Shown here: piece by piece, positions 8,009-17,412 of the stretch | How the letters are laid out: each line of letters opens with the position of its first letter | Position numbering within the stretch: the first letter of the stretch is position 1 | DNA from: Aureimonas pseudogalii | GTDB lineage: Bacteria > Pseudomonadota > Alphaproteobacteria > Rhizobiales > Rhizobiaceae | NCBI RefSeq assembly: GCF_014196835.1 | Contig: NZ_JACIEK010000004.1 | Coordinates: 124,001 to 188,000 of the forward strand | Direction of reading: 5' to 3' | DNA: 64,000 nucleotides | Notes under the pieces: generated by a model | What the model was told of the DNA's origin: nothing | The model's database searches: none | The model's input: the letters and a program-made list of their open reading frames with translations, nothing else | Position numbers and translations under genes: made by a program

Positions 8009-11000
8009 TCACGATGCGCCGTCCACGCGGTTCAGGAGGGTCACCGCGGCGTTCAGCCGCTCGGCCGTGCCCTTCGTCTCTATGGGATAGACCAGCTTGC
8101 GGTCGCACCAGCGCCAGTCCGTCGGCACCGGCCGGCGCGTGGCCGCCTTCGCGCCTTCGTTGGTTCGGAACGTCGCGGCGATGCCCTTCGGACCGGCCGC
8201 CAGTTTCTGAATGCCGAGTTCGAAGCAGCGGATGCGCAGTTCCGCGAGCTTCAGCAGCACCTTGGCGGCGCGCGGTAGGGCGCCGAAGCGATCGACGATG
8301 TCGAGCTTCAGCATGTCGAGCGAGGCGCGATCCCGGACGTGGTCGATCTCGGCGTAGAGATTGATCCGCGTTTCGTCGTCGGGAACGTAGGCCTGCGGAA
8401 TGCGGCCGGCGACGCCGAGCGCGATCTCCGGCACCCAGTCGTCGGGCACCGGCTTGCCTTCGGCGACGAGGAGCGCGCGCGTCAAGAAATGGCGGTAGAG
8501 CGTGAGCCCGACGAGTTGCAGATGGCCCGCCTGTTCCTCGCCGAGCAGATCGCCGGCCCCGCGCAGATCGAGATCCCGGGCACTGATCTGGAAGCCGGCG
8601 CCCAGTCGGTTCATCGCCTCCAGCGTGCGAAGCCGACGCTCCGTCTCTGGGGGAAGCCGCACGTCCTTTTCGGTCATCAGATAAGCGACGCCCCGCCGCG
8701 AGCCGCGACCGACGCGTCCGCGCAGCTGGTGCAACTGCGCGAGACCGAACCGGTCCGGCCGCCAGACGATCATCGTGTTGGCAGCGGGCACGTCGAGCCC
8801 GCTCTCGATGATGTTCGTCGCGAGAAGGATGTCGCCATCGCCCTCGGTGAAGCGCAGCATGGTCTCGTCCACCTCGTCGGCAGCCAGCTGGCCGTGGACG
8901 ATGGCGACGTCGAGTTCGGGAACGAGCGCGCGCAGGCGATCGGCCATCGGCTGGATGTCCTCGACGCGCGGGCAGACCACGAAGCTCTGGCCGCCGCGGC
9001 GACGCTCGCGCTCCAGTGCTTCCTTGACGAGATCCCCGTCGAACTCGCTTAGCACGGTCTGGATGGGCTGGCGCAGCACCGGGGGCGTCGCGATGACCGA
9101 GAGCTCGTTCAGCCCGACGAAGCTCGCCTGCAGGGTCTGGGGGATCGGCGTCGCCGTCAGCGTCAGGCTGTGCGCGCCCTCCACGAGGTTGCGCAGCGCC
9201 GTCTTCTGCGCCGCGCCGAAGCGCTGCTCCTCGTCGATGGCCACCAGCCCGAGATCGTCGAAGGCGATGCCCTTGCCGCAAAGCGAATGCGTGCCGACCA
9301 CGATCTGGATCTCGCCGGACCGCAGCCGCTCGCGGATCTGCTGGGCCTCCTTGGCCCCGCTTTGGCGCGAGAGATAGGCGACCTCCAGCCCGAACCCGGC
9401 GAAGCGCTTGGCGAAGGAGCGCGCATGCTGCTGGGCTAGGACGGTGGTGGGCGCCACGATCGCCACCTGACGCCCGGAAAAGGCGACGGCGGCGGCGGCG
9501 CGCAGCGCCACTTCGGTCTTGCCGAAGCCGACGTCGCCGCAGACCAGACGGTTCATCGGCCGGCCCGAGGTGAGGTCGCTCAGCACGTCGTCCACGGCCT
9601 TGGCTTGATCGGGCGAGAGCTCGTAGGGAAAGCGGGCGCAGAAGCGCTCGTAGCGGCGCCTGTCGAGCTTCACGGGCTTGCAGCGCGCCGCGTGGCGCTG
9701 CGTCATGCGCTCGGTGATCCGCTCGGCGGTGCCGCGCACGCGCTGGAGGATCGCGTTGCGGCGCTCCACCCAGTTGCCGCCCTTCAGCTTGTCGAGCGTC
9801 ACGCCGCCGTCGCCGCCGGAATAGCGCCAGAGCGCGCCGATCTCCTCGACCGGCACCATCAGACGGCCGTCGTCGGCATAGCGCATGCGGATAACGTCGC
9901 GATGCGCCTTGCCATGTTCGAGCCGATCGAGGCCTTCGAGAATGCCGACGCCATGGTCGATATGAACCACGGCATCGCCGATCGAGAACGTCGCGTCGGC
10001 CACCGCGAAGGGTGTCGCCTCGGTGGTCGCGCGCACCGCGCCGGCCGTCTGGCCCGCGAGATCCTGCACCGCGACGACGACGACGCCGGCGTCGGGCACG
10101 CGGAAGCCTTCCGCGATCGGCAGCACGAGCCCGAAGCCGCCGCCCTCCGCAGCGAGGATCGCGTCCCAGCCGGTTCCGAGTTCGATCTTTCGGCCAAGCT
10201 GACGGCGGGCCCGGCGAACCCAGTCGTCGAGGAGAGCCTTCGTCGGCGCCGCCAGCACGAAGCTCTGGCCTGCTGGCTCGCCGTCGAGGAAGGCTGCAAG
10301 CGAGCCCCAGGGCGCGCGGTCTTCGGCGAAGCGAGGCACGAAGAAGTCGGCCGAGGCATGCGGGTCGTCGTCCACCACGGCGCCAAGATGCGCGGCCACG
10401 GCGGTTTCCCACTCGCGCGGCTCAAGGAACATGCGATGCGGTGCGACGGCACGGCGCCCGCCCGAGCGGGGTGCCTCTCGATGCGCCTCGTCGATGCCTT
10501 CGAGGAAGGCCTGCGCCCGGCGCGCGACGCCGTCCTCGATCAGGATGGCGGCATCGCCGAGATAGTCGAAGACGGTGTCGAGCGCGTCGTAGTGCGTGGA
10601 GAGCGCATGCTCGCGGCCGACCGCCGCGCCGAGATCGGTCGGCGCCGAACCTGGAATCTCGCTCGCTGGGTCGACGATCAGCATCTCGCATTCCGAGATC
10701 GTGCGTTGGCTCGCTGCATCGTAGGAGCGGATGGCGACGACGATGCCATCATGGTGCTCGACGCGGCAAGGCGAGCTGGCCGCGGCAGGAAAGAAGTCGA
10801 TGACCCGGCCGCGGATCGCGGCTTCGCCCGGCTCGTCCACCCGGTCGTCGAACACGTAGCCGATGCGGCGAAGATGCGCCTCGACCTCGGTGACGTCGAT
10901 CGCGTCGCCGACGCGGAACTCGCGGTGAAGGTCGGTCCAGATCGCGCGGGGCGGAACGCGCCGTAGAAGCGCCTCGGCCGTGGTCACCACGATCGCCGGG

Positions 11001-11314
11001 CGGTTCTCGGCGTTGGTCAGCCAGCGTAGCACGCCCATGCGCTGCCCCATCACGGAGCGGGACGGCGAGCAACCGTCGTAGGGCAGACAATCCCACGGCG
11101 GCAGATAGGCCAGCGGGCGCTCTGGATCGAAGGCCGAGAGCACCGCCATGATGTCGCGCGCCCGGCGCGCCGTCTGCGCCACGTAGACGAGCGTTCGTCC
11201 CCTCTCGCGAGCCGCCTGCCGATGGATGACCGCCGCGCTCGCACCGATCGGATGGAGCGGCGCGAGTTTTTCGGCCGACAGGGACTGGCTCTCGAGAGTG
11301 ACGGACTGAAGCAT
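8009..11314 (-). CDS. mfd: Mfd-family transcription-repair coupling factor-like helicase (divergent)
   Basis: A 1101-residue SF2 helicase with the Mfd layout. A UvrB-homology N terminus (YLPPWDCLPYD, 70-80) leads to a CarD-like RNA-polymerase-interaction region (GDAVVHIDHGVG, 446-457). RecG-like motor motifs follow: GDVGFGKT (593-600), DEEQ (694-697), TATPIPQT (720-727) and HQLRGRVGRG. Canonical Mfd would remove stalled RNA polymerase and recruit UvrA. Two motor motifs differ from the usual DEEH and TATPIPRT, and the protein is somewhat shorter than typical Mfd (about 1150-1170). It may be a second Mfd paralogue rather than the main one. It is divergent from ppk2. Confidence 0.8.
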   Translation of the reverse strand: MLQSVTLESQSLSAEKLAPLHPIGASAAVIHRQAARERGRTLVYVAQTARRARDIMAVLSAFDPERPLAYLPPWDCLPYDGCSPSRSVMGQRMGVLRWLTNAENRPAIVVTTAEALLRRVPPRAIWTDLHREFRVGDAIDVTEVEAHLRRIGYVFDDRVDEPGEAAIRGRVIDFFPAAASSPCRVEHHDGIVVAIRSYDAASQRTISECEMLIVDPASEIPGSAPTDLGAAVGREHALSTHYDALDTVFDYLGDAAILIEDGVARRAQAFLEGIDEAHREAPRSGGRRAVAPHRMFLEPREWETAVAAHLGAVVDDDPHASADFFVPRFAEDRAPWGSLAAFLDGEPAGQSFVLAAPTKALLDDWVRRARRQLGRKIELGTGWDAILAAEGGGFGLVLPIAEGFRVPDAGVVVVAVQDLAGQTAGAVRATTEATPFAVADATFSIGDAVVHIDHGVGILEGLDRLEHGKAHRDVIRMRYADDGRLMVPVEEIGALWRYSGGDGGVTLDKLKGGNWVERRNAILQRVRGTAERITERMTQRHAARCKPVKLDRRRYERFCARFPYELSPDQAKAVDDVLSDLTSGRPMNRLVCGDVGFGKTEVALRAAAAVAFSGRQVAIVAPTTVLAQQHARSFAKRFAGFGLEVAYLSRQSGAKEAQQIRERLRSGEIQIVVGTHSLCGKGIAFDDLGLVAIDEEQRFGAAQKTALRNLVEGAHSLTLTATPIPQTLQASFVGLNELSVIATPPVLRQPIQTVLSEFDGDLVKEALERERRRGGQSFVVCPRVEDIQPMADRLRALVPELDVAIVHGQLAADEVDETMLRFTEGDGDILLATNIIESGLDVPAANTMIVWRPDRFGLAQLHQLRGRVGRGSRRGVAYLMTEKDVRLPPETERRLRTLEAMNRLGAGFQISARDLDLRGAGDLLGEEQAGHLQLVGLTLYRHFLTRALLVAEGKPVPDDWVPEIALGVAGRIPQAYVPDDETRINLYAEIDHVRDRASLDMLKLDIVDRFGALPRAAKVLLKLAELRIRCFELGIQKLAAGPKGIAATFRTNEGAKAATRRPVPTDWRWCDRKLVYPIETKGTAERLNAAVTLLNRVDGAS

Positions 11315-11496
11315 GAACGCGTGAACCTTCGGCAGACGATCGGGTCTTCCTTACGAAACGTCGGCCCGTCGGCAACGATCCGGAGCGGACGCGTCGTCCA
11401 CCGGAATCTTCCGGTCGCGGAACCCGTCTTTCCGGGGGATGGACGCGCCTGCCGGGTGCGGCATTTAAGCATCGACGAAACCGAAGGACACAATTC

Positions 11497-12330
11497 ATGA
11501 CCGGCGAGACCAAGCATTCCAAGGCGCGGGACCATCGCCCTCTGTCGCGACTCGACATGGGCGCGACGATCGACAAGCACGAATACGAGACGCGGCTCGA
11601 GACCATCCAGACGACGTTCCAGAAGATCCAGCAGGCCTATCTGCACACCGGCGACAGCGCGGTGGTAGTTTTCGAGGGCTGGGACGCGGCGGGCAAGGGC
11701 GGCACCATCCGGCGCATGTCGTCGGTCATGGATCCGCGCGGCTTCAAGGTCTGGCCGATCGCCGCGCCGACGGAGCAGGACCTGAAGCATCACTATCTCT
11801 CGCGCTTCTGGCAGCGCCTGCCGGGCCAGGGAGAGATCTGCGTCTTCGACCGATCCTGGTACGGCCGCGTGCTGGTGGAACGGGTCGAGGGCTTCGCCAC
11901 CCCCGCGCAGTGGGGCCGAGCCTACGAGGAGATCAACGATTTCGAGCGCCTGTTGACGGATGCCGGCACCCGCATCGTCAAGCTGTTCCTCTACATCACC
12001 CCGGACGAGCAGCTGCAGCGCTTCGAGGACCGGATGAAGGATCCGCTGAAGCGCTGGAAGCTTTCCTACGAGGATTTCCGCAACCGCGAGCGCTGGGACG
12101 ACTATCTCGATGCCGCCAACGAGATGATCGAGCGCACCTCCAGCCGGTCCGCACCCTGGATCGCGCTGCCGGCCAACGACAAGAAATATGCGCGCATCGA
12201 GGCGCTCGGTGCGATCGCGGACCGGCTGTCGGAGGGTGTCGACCTGAACCCGCTGCCGATCGACGACAAGCTCGAACGCCAGTACGAGCGCATGCTGGAG
12301 GCCGACCGAAAGGCGTCGAAAAAAGACTGA
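11497..12330 (+). CDS. ppk2: Polyphosphate kinase 2 family protein
   Basis: A 277-residue single-domain PPK2. The P-loop is GWDAAGKGG (61-69), the Walker B and lid motif is CVFDRSWYGRVLVERVEG (from about 115), and GFKVWPIAAPTEQD lies between them. PPK2 enzymes transfer phosphate between polyphosphate and nucleotides in the cytoplasm. Whether this one favours nucleoside mono- or diphosphates cannot be read here. A 182-base divergent region separates it from the Mfd-like gene. It converges on the antiporter gene with a 14-base gap. Confidence 0.9.
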   Translation: MTGETKHSKARDHRPLSRLDMGATIDKHEYETRLETIQTTFQKIQQAYLHTGDSAVVVFEGWDAAGKGGTIRRMSSVMDPRGFKVWPIAAPTEQDLKHHYLSRFWQRLPGQGEICVFDRSWYGRVLVERVEGFATPAQWGRAYEEINDFERLLTDAGTRIVKLFLYITPDEQLQRFEDRMKDPLKRWKLSYEDFRNRERWDDYLDAANEMIERTSSRSAPWIALPANDKKYARIEALGAIADRLSEGVDLNPLPIDDKLERQYERMLEADRKASKKD

Positions 12331-12344
12331 TCGCGAAGCTTGCG

Positions 12345-13967
12345 TCAGCCCTCGGCGAAGCGCGTTTCGAGCAGGTCCACCTCGCGGATGAGACGCGCCA
12401 GAAGCGCGTCGGGGATGGTGTGGCGGCGGCGCAGGTCGAACAGGGCGTCCCGCTCCGCCCGCAGGCCCGCCAGTCGCAGCCGGCGCTCCGCCTGAACCAT
12501 CTCCCGGCCCCGAGATGTGCCGCTGGCCTCGGCGCCGTCGTCGTATCGTTGGTATCGCTGGAGGGCACGCACCGCAGCTTCGTCGTAGAGCCCGGGATCG
12601 CTGGCCGTGCGCGAGAGCGAGGCGCGCAACGTCTGGATTGCGTCGCGCGCGGCCTCGCCGGCCTTTGCGCGCACCATGCGTTCGTGATCGACCGCTTCCG
12701 GCGCCGGCGGCAGCTGAATGCGACGCAACACGATCGGCAGCACCAGCGTCGCGGCGAGGAGCGAGACGAGAATCACCGTCATCGCCAGGAAGATCGCGAG
12801 ATCGCGCGCTGGAAAGGGCGAGCCGTCGGCGAGGGCGAAGGGCAGTGTCAGGATGCCGGCCAGCGTGACTGCGCCCTTCACGCCCGCCAGCGAGGTGGCG
12901 AGCGCCAGGCCGAAGGGGAAGGGTCCCCTAGGCAGGCCGCTGCGGCGCCCCCTGCGCAGGGTCAGCGCGATCGACACGCAGACCCAGACGAAGCGCAGGA
13001 ACGCGAGCGCTGCGGTGATCGTGACCGCGAGCAGCACCAGACGGAGCGGCCCGCCTTCGAGCAACGCGCCGCCCGACGCGCGTTCGAGGATCACCGGAAG
13101 CTGCTCGCCGAGGAGCACGAAGATCGCGCCGTTGGCGGCAAGTTGCACCGTATCCCACACCGCGCTGCGCCGCATGCGCGTCAGCGCCAGCGCGCGGCCC
13201 TGGTTCTCGACATAGCTCATGGTGATGCCGGCGGAGACCGCCGCCAGGATCCCGGATGCGTGGACCTTCTCGGCGACGAGATAGACGGCGAAGGGAATGA
13301 GAAGGCTGAGCAGAGTCTGCGTGCCCGGATCTTCGCCGACGCGCGACAGGATGCGCTCCTGCAGGCGGGTGACCGCGAGCGTCACGAGAACGCCGAGCGC
13401 CACGCCGACGAGCGACAGCCAGACGAAGGTCGCGAAGGCGTCGGTCGGGGAGAAACTCCCGGTGAGCGCGGCCGCAACGGCGAAACGCAGGCAGACGAGG
13501 CCCGAGGCGTCGTTCAAGAGCGATTCACCTTCGAGAATGTGCATCAGGCGCTGGGGCACCGGCGCCTGCTTGGCGATGGCCGAGACGGCGATCGGATCGG
13601 TCGGCGCGAGCACCGCCGCCAGCGCGAAGGCGACAGCGACCGGCATGGACGGGATCAGCGCGTGGATCAGCAGACCGATGCCGACCACCGTGAACACCAC
13701 GAGGCCGAGGGCGAGCGCCAGGATGAGCCGACCGTCCTGCCGCAGGGCCGCCTTCGGAATGCGCCAGCCGTCGAGGAAGAGCAGCGGCGGCAGAAGCAGC
13801 AGAAAGAAGATCTCGGGGTTCAGCACCGCGCTCGGCAGCGGCGACAGTGCGAGCCCCACGCCGAATGCGATCTGAATCAGCGGCAGCGGGATCGGGAGAA
13901 TGCGCTCCGCCGTGCCGCTCACGGTGACGGCGACGAGGAGCGCCAGGATGACGAAGACGATTTCCAT
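12345..13967 (-). CDS. Na+/H+ antiporter, CPA1 family
   Basis: A 540-residue membrane protein. About the first 410 residues hold roughly twelve hydrophobic segments. The conserved transport-site region appears as ALAAVLAPTDPIAVSAI and GESLLNDASGLV, typical of NhaP/NHE-type CPA1 exchangers. A charged cytoplasmic tail of about 120 residues follows. It should exchange sodium or potassium for protons across the inner membrane. The start at 13967 (MEIVFVILALLV) opens directly into the first membrane helix. Confidence 0.9.
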   Translation of the reverse strand: MEIVFVILALLVAVTVSGTAERILPIPLPLIQIAFGVGLALSPLPSAVLNPEIFFLLLLPPLLFLDGWRIPKAALRQDGRLILALALGLVVFTVVGIGLLIHALIPSMPVAVAFALAAVLAPTDPIAVSAIAKQAPVPQRLMHILEGESLLNDASGLVCLRFAVAAALTGSFSPTDAFATFVWLSLVGVALGVLVTLAVTRLQERILSRVGEDPGTQTLLSLLIPFAVYLVAEKVHASGILAAVSAGITMSYVENQGRALALTRMRRSAVWDTVQLAANGAIFVLLGEQLPVILERASGGALLEGGPLRLVLLAVTITAALAFLRFVWVCVSIALTLRRGRRSGLPRGPFPFGLALATSLAGVKGAVTLAGILTLPFALADGSPFPARDLAIFLAMTVILVSLLAATLVLPIVLRRIQLPPAPEAVDHERMVRAKAGEAARDAIQTLRASLSRTASDPGLYDEAAVRALQRYQRYDDGAEASGTSRGREMVQAERRLRLAGLRAERDALFDLRRRHTIPDALLARLIREVDLLETRFAEG

Positions 13968-14055
13968 GCGAGATCCCGCGGCCGGCGTTGCGCCGGGTTA
14001 AGCGCGAATGCCGGATTCGGACAACGGGAAAGTCGTCGGAGGCCCGAGGCGGGCC

Positions 14056-14487
14056 TTATCGCATCTCGCTTCGGCGCATCGGCATCGCGTCGATCGTGTC
14101 GAAGACGGCACCGATGGGGAACGGTGCCGCCGCGCGCCATTTGATGCCGCCGTCCTTCCCGATGAGAACGGCGGAGACTTCGGCTTTGTCCTTCGGCCGA
14201 AGCCGTGCCGCGAGCGAGGCGGACGTCTCGCCGGAGGGCGGGCTGCCTTGCACCGCGAGGATGCGTGAGCCCGCAGCGGCGAAGACGACGAGGTCGCGCT
14301 CGCCGAGGCCAGCCGCTGCGCCGCGCAACGCCTCGATCTGACGAACGAGAACGGGATCGTCTGCCGCCGGCGCGAAAAGCACGAGCACGCGGCTGTTCCA
14401 GCGCAGATCCTCGAGCGTCGCGGAGGCTGCCGGGAGAACCGACACCCCGGCGAGAAGGGTCGCCGCTGCGATGAAGAACTTCGACAT
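14056..14487 (-). CDS. DUF4174 domain protein, exported
   Basis: A 143-residue protein with a signal peptide (MSKFFIAAATLLAGVSVLPA, cleavage near ASA-T). The body reads LEDLRWNSRVLVLFAP, then DLVVFAAAGSR and a C-terminal IGKDGGIKWR. These are the features of DUF4174, a thioredoxin-fold-like family without the CXXC pair. Function is unknown. It is divergent from pncA across 138 bases. Confidence 0.75.
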   Translation of the reverse strand: MSKFFIAAATLLAGVSVLPAASATLEDLRWNSRVLVLFAPAADDPVLVRQIEALRGAAAGLGERDLVVFAAAGSRILAVQGSPPSGETSASLAARLRPKDKAEVSAVLIGKDGGIKWRAAAPFPIGAVFDTIDAMPMRRSEMR

Positions 14488-14625
14488 GGCGCCATCCATT
14501 TCGACAACCGGTCCAGCTCGGTCAACAACGAAGCGGCAGCCGCGTTCCGCCTCAGGTTTCCCGTGGCGCTGCGGCGAGGCCGATCGTAGCGTGCGCATAT
14601 CCGAAGCCGGGAGCCGCGAGTCGCC

Positions 14626-15255
14626 ATGTCCTTCGAACCAAGTCCAAGCGACGCGCTGATCGTCGTCGATGTCCAGAACGATTTCTGCCCCGGCGGGGCG
14701 CTTGCGGTTGCGGGCGGCGATGCCGTGGTGCCGGTCGTCAACGCGCTGGCCGCGCGCTTCGCCAACGTGGTGCTGACGCAGGACTGGCATCCCGCCGGCC
14801 ATGTCTCCTTCGCCGAGACGCACGGACGCGCGCCCTTCGAGACCGTCGAACTCGCCTACGGGACACAGGTGCTCTGGCCGACCCATTGCGTGCAGGGCTC
14901 GTCCGGCGCCGAATTCCATCCCGGCCTGTGCGTGCCCCATGCGCAGGCGATCGTGCGCAAGGGGTTCAACGCGGCCGTGGACAGCTATTCCGGCTTCCGA
15001 GAGGCCGACCGCACGACGCCGACGGGGCTTCGCGGCTACCTCGGGGATCGCGGGATCCGGCGGGTCTTCGTCTGCGGTCTGGCGATGGATTTCTGTGTCG
15101 CGTGGACGGCCTTCGACGCGCGCGACGCCGGGCTCGAAGTCGTGGTCGTCGAGGACGCCTGTCGCGGCATCGACCTCGACGGATCGATGGCGCGCTCCTT
15201 CGGCGAGATGGCGGAGCGCGGCATCGCGCGGCAGACGGCCGCCACGCTAGGGTAG
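14626..15255 (+). CDS. pncA: Nicotinamidase
   Basis: A 209-residue isochorismatase-fold amidase that deaminates nicotinamide to nicotinate for NAD salvage. The catalytic triad is Asp15 (VVDVQNDFC), Lys112 (VRKGFN) and Cys157 (AMDFCVAW). The metal ligands are Asp53, His55 and His59 in QDWHPAGHVSF. Length and motif spacing match PncA. It converges on the FMN reductase gene. Confidence 0.94.
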   Translation: MSFEPSPSDALIVVDVQNDFCPGGALAVAGGDAVVPVVNALAARFANVVLTQDWHPAGHVSFAETHGRAPFETVELAYGTQVLWPTHCVQGSSGAEFHPGLCVPHAQAIVRKGFNAAVDSYSGFREADRTTPTGLRGYLGDRGIRRVFVCGLAMDFCVAWTAFDARDAGLEVVVVEDACRGIDLDGSMARSFGEMAERGIARQTAATLG

Positions 15256-15274
15256 AGTGGCGGCCGGTGTATCG

Positions 15275-15859
15275 TTAGCCGGCGTCGGCCTGCGCGGTGG
15301 TCTTGGGCTCGGAGGTGCGCTCGATCCACTTCGCGAAGCGGTCGAGATAACCGCCGAGGAAGCGCGCGGTCGCCGCGTCGCTGACCGTGCCGTCCTCCGC
15401 GAAGAGCTCCGGCTTGTACTGGAAATAGACCTCCGGCTGGCCCATCAGCACGACATCGACGACGGTGAGCACGCTCTTCAGATGGTTCTGGCCGGCTGCC
15501 GTGCCGGTCGCGCCCGGCGTGGTGCCGACGATGCCGCCGGGCTTGGCCGCGAAGGAGTTGCGCCCGTAGGGGCGGGTGCCCCAGTCGATCGCGTTCTTGA
15601 GGACGGCGGGGAACGAGCGGTTGTACTCGGGCACCACGAAGAGCACGGCGTCCGCGCCCTCGATCTCGCGCTTCATCCGGGCCACCGGCTCGGGCGGCTG
15701 GCCTTCGACGAAGAGATCCTCGTTGTACATCGGTACGTCGCCGAGTTCGACGAAGTTGAATTCGAGGCGCTCCGCCGCCAGATGGCCGAGCGCCTCGGCG
15801 AACTTGCGGTTGATGGAATCGCGACGCAGCGACCCGACGAGGACGGCAACCTGTTTCAT
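15275..15859 (-). CDS. NADPH-dependent FMN reductase family flavoprotein
   Basis: A 194-residue flavodoxin-fold reductase. VLVGSLRRDSINRKFAE (7-23) forms the FMN phosphate loop, and VVPEYNRSFPAVLKNAIDW is the second FMN-contact segment typical of the ArsH/ChrR/azoreductase-like group. It probably reduces quinones or other electrophiles with NAD(P)H. I chose the ATG at 15859 (MKQVAVLVGS). It is divergent from an HxlR regulator across 95 bases, which suggests that the regulator controls it. Confidence 0.88.
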   Translation of the reverse strand: MKQVAVLVGSLRRDSINRKFAEALGHLAAERLEFNFVELGDVPMYNEDLFVEGQPPEPVARMKREIEGADAVLFVVPEYNRSFPAVLKNAIDWGTRPYGRNSFAAKPGGIVGTTPGATGTAAGQNHLKSVLTVVDVVLMGQPEVYFQYKPELFAEDGTVSDAATARFLGGYLDRFAKWIERTSEPKTTAQADAG

Positions 15860-15954
15860 GAGACAGAAACCTTGTATGGAAAAGTGACCAAGGGCATTTG
15901 AGCGACTGTCGGCCGCGCCGCAAGACGGCACCTTTTTCTCCGTAGGTCACCGCC

Positions 15955-16335
15955 ATGGAACCGACCCATCTTCATCCGCCCGTCCGCTGCCGGATGATCG
16001 ACGAGGTGCTCTCGTTGATCGGCGACAAGTGGACGATCTACGTCGTGGTGATGCTCGGGCAGGGCAAGCGTCGCTTCTCGGAGCTCAAGCGCGAGGTCGA
16101 CGGCATCTCGCAGAAGATGCTGACGGTGACGCTGCGCGGACTGGAACGCGACGGCTATGTGACGCGCACCGTCCATCCGACGATCCCGCCTCGTGTCGAC
16201 TACGAACTGACCGAGCTCGGACGCGACCTCCTGGTGCCGGTGCGCGCGCTCGGCGATTGGGCCAGCCGCCATGAGGCGCGCGTTGTGGACGCGCGCATCC
16301 GCTATGACACGCGGCTGGCACAGGCCGCCGAATAG
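15955..16335 (+). CDS. HxlR-family transcriptional regulator
   Basis: A 126-residue winged helix-turn-helix protein of the HxlR group, recognised by CRMIDEVLSLIGDKWTIYVV near the N terminus and RRFSELKREVDGISQKMLT in the recognition region. Cys12 occupies the position of the redox-sensing cysteine in members such as YodB and HypR. The divergent reductase is the obvious target. The intergenic region holds CCTTG...CAAGG half-sites too weak to call an operator. It ends 4 bases before the convergent amidohydrolase gene. Confidence 0.88.
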   Translation: MEPTHLHPPVRCRMIDEVLSLIGDKWTIYVVVMLGQGKRRFSELKREVDGISQKMLTVTLRGLERDGYVTRTVHPTIPPRVDYELTELGRDLLVPVRALGDWASRHEARVVDARIRYDTRLAQAAE

Positions 16336-16339
16336 CGCT

Positions 16340-17392
16340 TCAGCGGTGCGATTGGAGGAAGCGTTCGGTGAAGAGCGGCGCGGCTTCGGCCACCGCCGCC
16401 AGCGAATAGCCTCCCTCCTGCACGATCACCGTCGGCAGATCGAGCGCGGCGATGCGCTCGCCGATTTTGCCATAGGCCGCCGTGGTGACGGCGAGGCGCG
16501 AAAGCGGATCGGCGCCGTGGGCGTCCCAGCCGGCGGAGACGACGAGCGCCTCGGCGCCGAAGGCGGCGATGGCCTCGCAGAGCGCGCCGACGGCACCGGT
16601 AAATTCCGCATCGCCCGCACCGAAGGCGAGCGGAAGGTTGAGATTGAAGCCCTCGCCCTCGCCTTCGCCGCGCTCGTCGGCATAGCCGAAGAAATGCGGA
16701 TAGTAGGCGCTGGGGTCGGTGTGGACCGAACAGACGAAGACGTCCGGCCGCGCGGAGAAGATCGCCTGCGTCCCGTCGCCGTGATGGGTGTCGAAGTCGA
16801 GAATGGCGACCTTGGCGAAGCGCGCCCGCAGCGCTTGCGCCGCGATCGCGGCATTGTTCAGGAAGCAGAAGCCGGAGGCCCGGTCATGATAGGCGTGGTG
16901 TCCGGGCGGGCGGCAGAGCGCGAAGCTTCGCCGTGCGCCACCGGCCACGTCACGGGCCGCCGAGGTGGCGGTCTGCGCCGAGGCATAGGCGGCGTCGTAG
17001 GTGCCTTCGGTCATCGCGCAGGACAGGTCGCCGACGTACCAGCCCGTGCGGCCGAGAATGCCGGTTGTGCGCGGGCGCCCTCGCGCGCCGAGGCCCGCCG
17101 TACCGGCCGAGTAGGGGTGAACGTTCGGAAACACTTCCGGTCCCGCGTTCGGCAGGGCTGCGAATTCGGCATAAGCCGTCCGCAGGTAGTCGACGTAGTG
17201 ATCGGCATGGACGGCGAGGATCGGCGCCAGCCCATGGTCGTCCGGCTCGAAAGCCTCGACTCCGAGCGTCTGCAGCGCCGCCTTCAGCGTCTCGGCGCGA
17301 TCGGGGTTTTCGAGCGGCCGGACGATCCGGCCGTGCACCAGATACTGCGTCGGCCGATGGCGAAGCTGGGTGGGCGAAAAGTAGAGCTTCAC
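16340..17392 (-). CDS. Histone deacetylase family protein, probable acetylpolyamine amidohydrolase
   Basis: A 350-residue zinc hydrolase of the class II HDAC / acetylpolyamine amidohydrolase / AcuC fold. The charge-relay histidines are His165-His166 (RPPGHHAYHDR). Zinc ligands include Asp201 and His203 (LDFDTHHGDGTQ) and the aspartate of SAGWDAHGADP; the C-terminal EGGYSL carries the catalytic-site tyrosine. Deacetylation of acetylpolyamines or a similar amide is the likely reaction. It starts with GTG at 17392, with GGGAG upstream, 20 bases after the prfC stop, so it is probably in one operon with prfC. Confidence 0.88.
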   Translation of the reverse strand: MKLYFSPTQLRHRPTQYLVHGRIVRPLENPDRAETLKAALQTLGVEAFEPDDHGLAPILAVHADHYVDYLRTAYAEFAALPNAGPEVFPNVHPYSAGTAGLGARGRPRTTGILGRTGWYVGDLSCAMTEGTYDAAYASAQTATSAARDVAGGARRSFALCRPPGHHAYHDRASGFCFLNNAAIAAQALRARFAKVAILDFDTHHGDGTQAIFSARPDVFVCSVHTDPSAYYPHFFGYADERGEGEGEGFNLNLPLAFGAGDAEFTGAVGALCEAIAAFGAEALVVSAGWDAHGADPLSRLAVTTAAYGKIGERIAALDLPTVIVQEGGYSLAAVAEAAPLFTERFLQSHR

Positions 17393-17412
17393 CGGCAGGG
17401 CTCCCGTAAGGG

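Noticed and set aside
15860-15954. HxlR operator in the divergent reductase/regulator gap
   Set aside because: Only five-base CCTTG/CAAGG half-sites and scattered GTGACC/GGTCAC pairs are present; too weak to claim a site.
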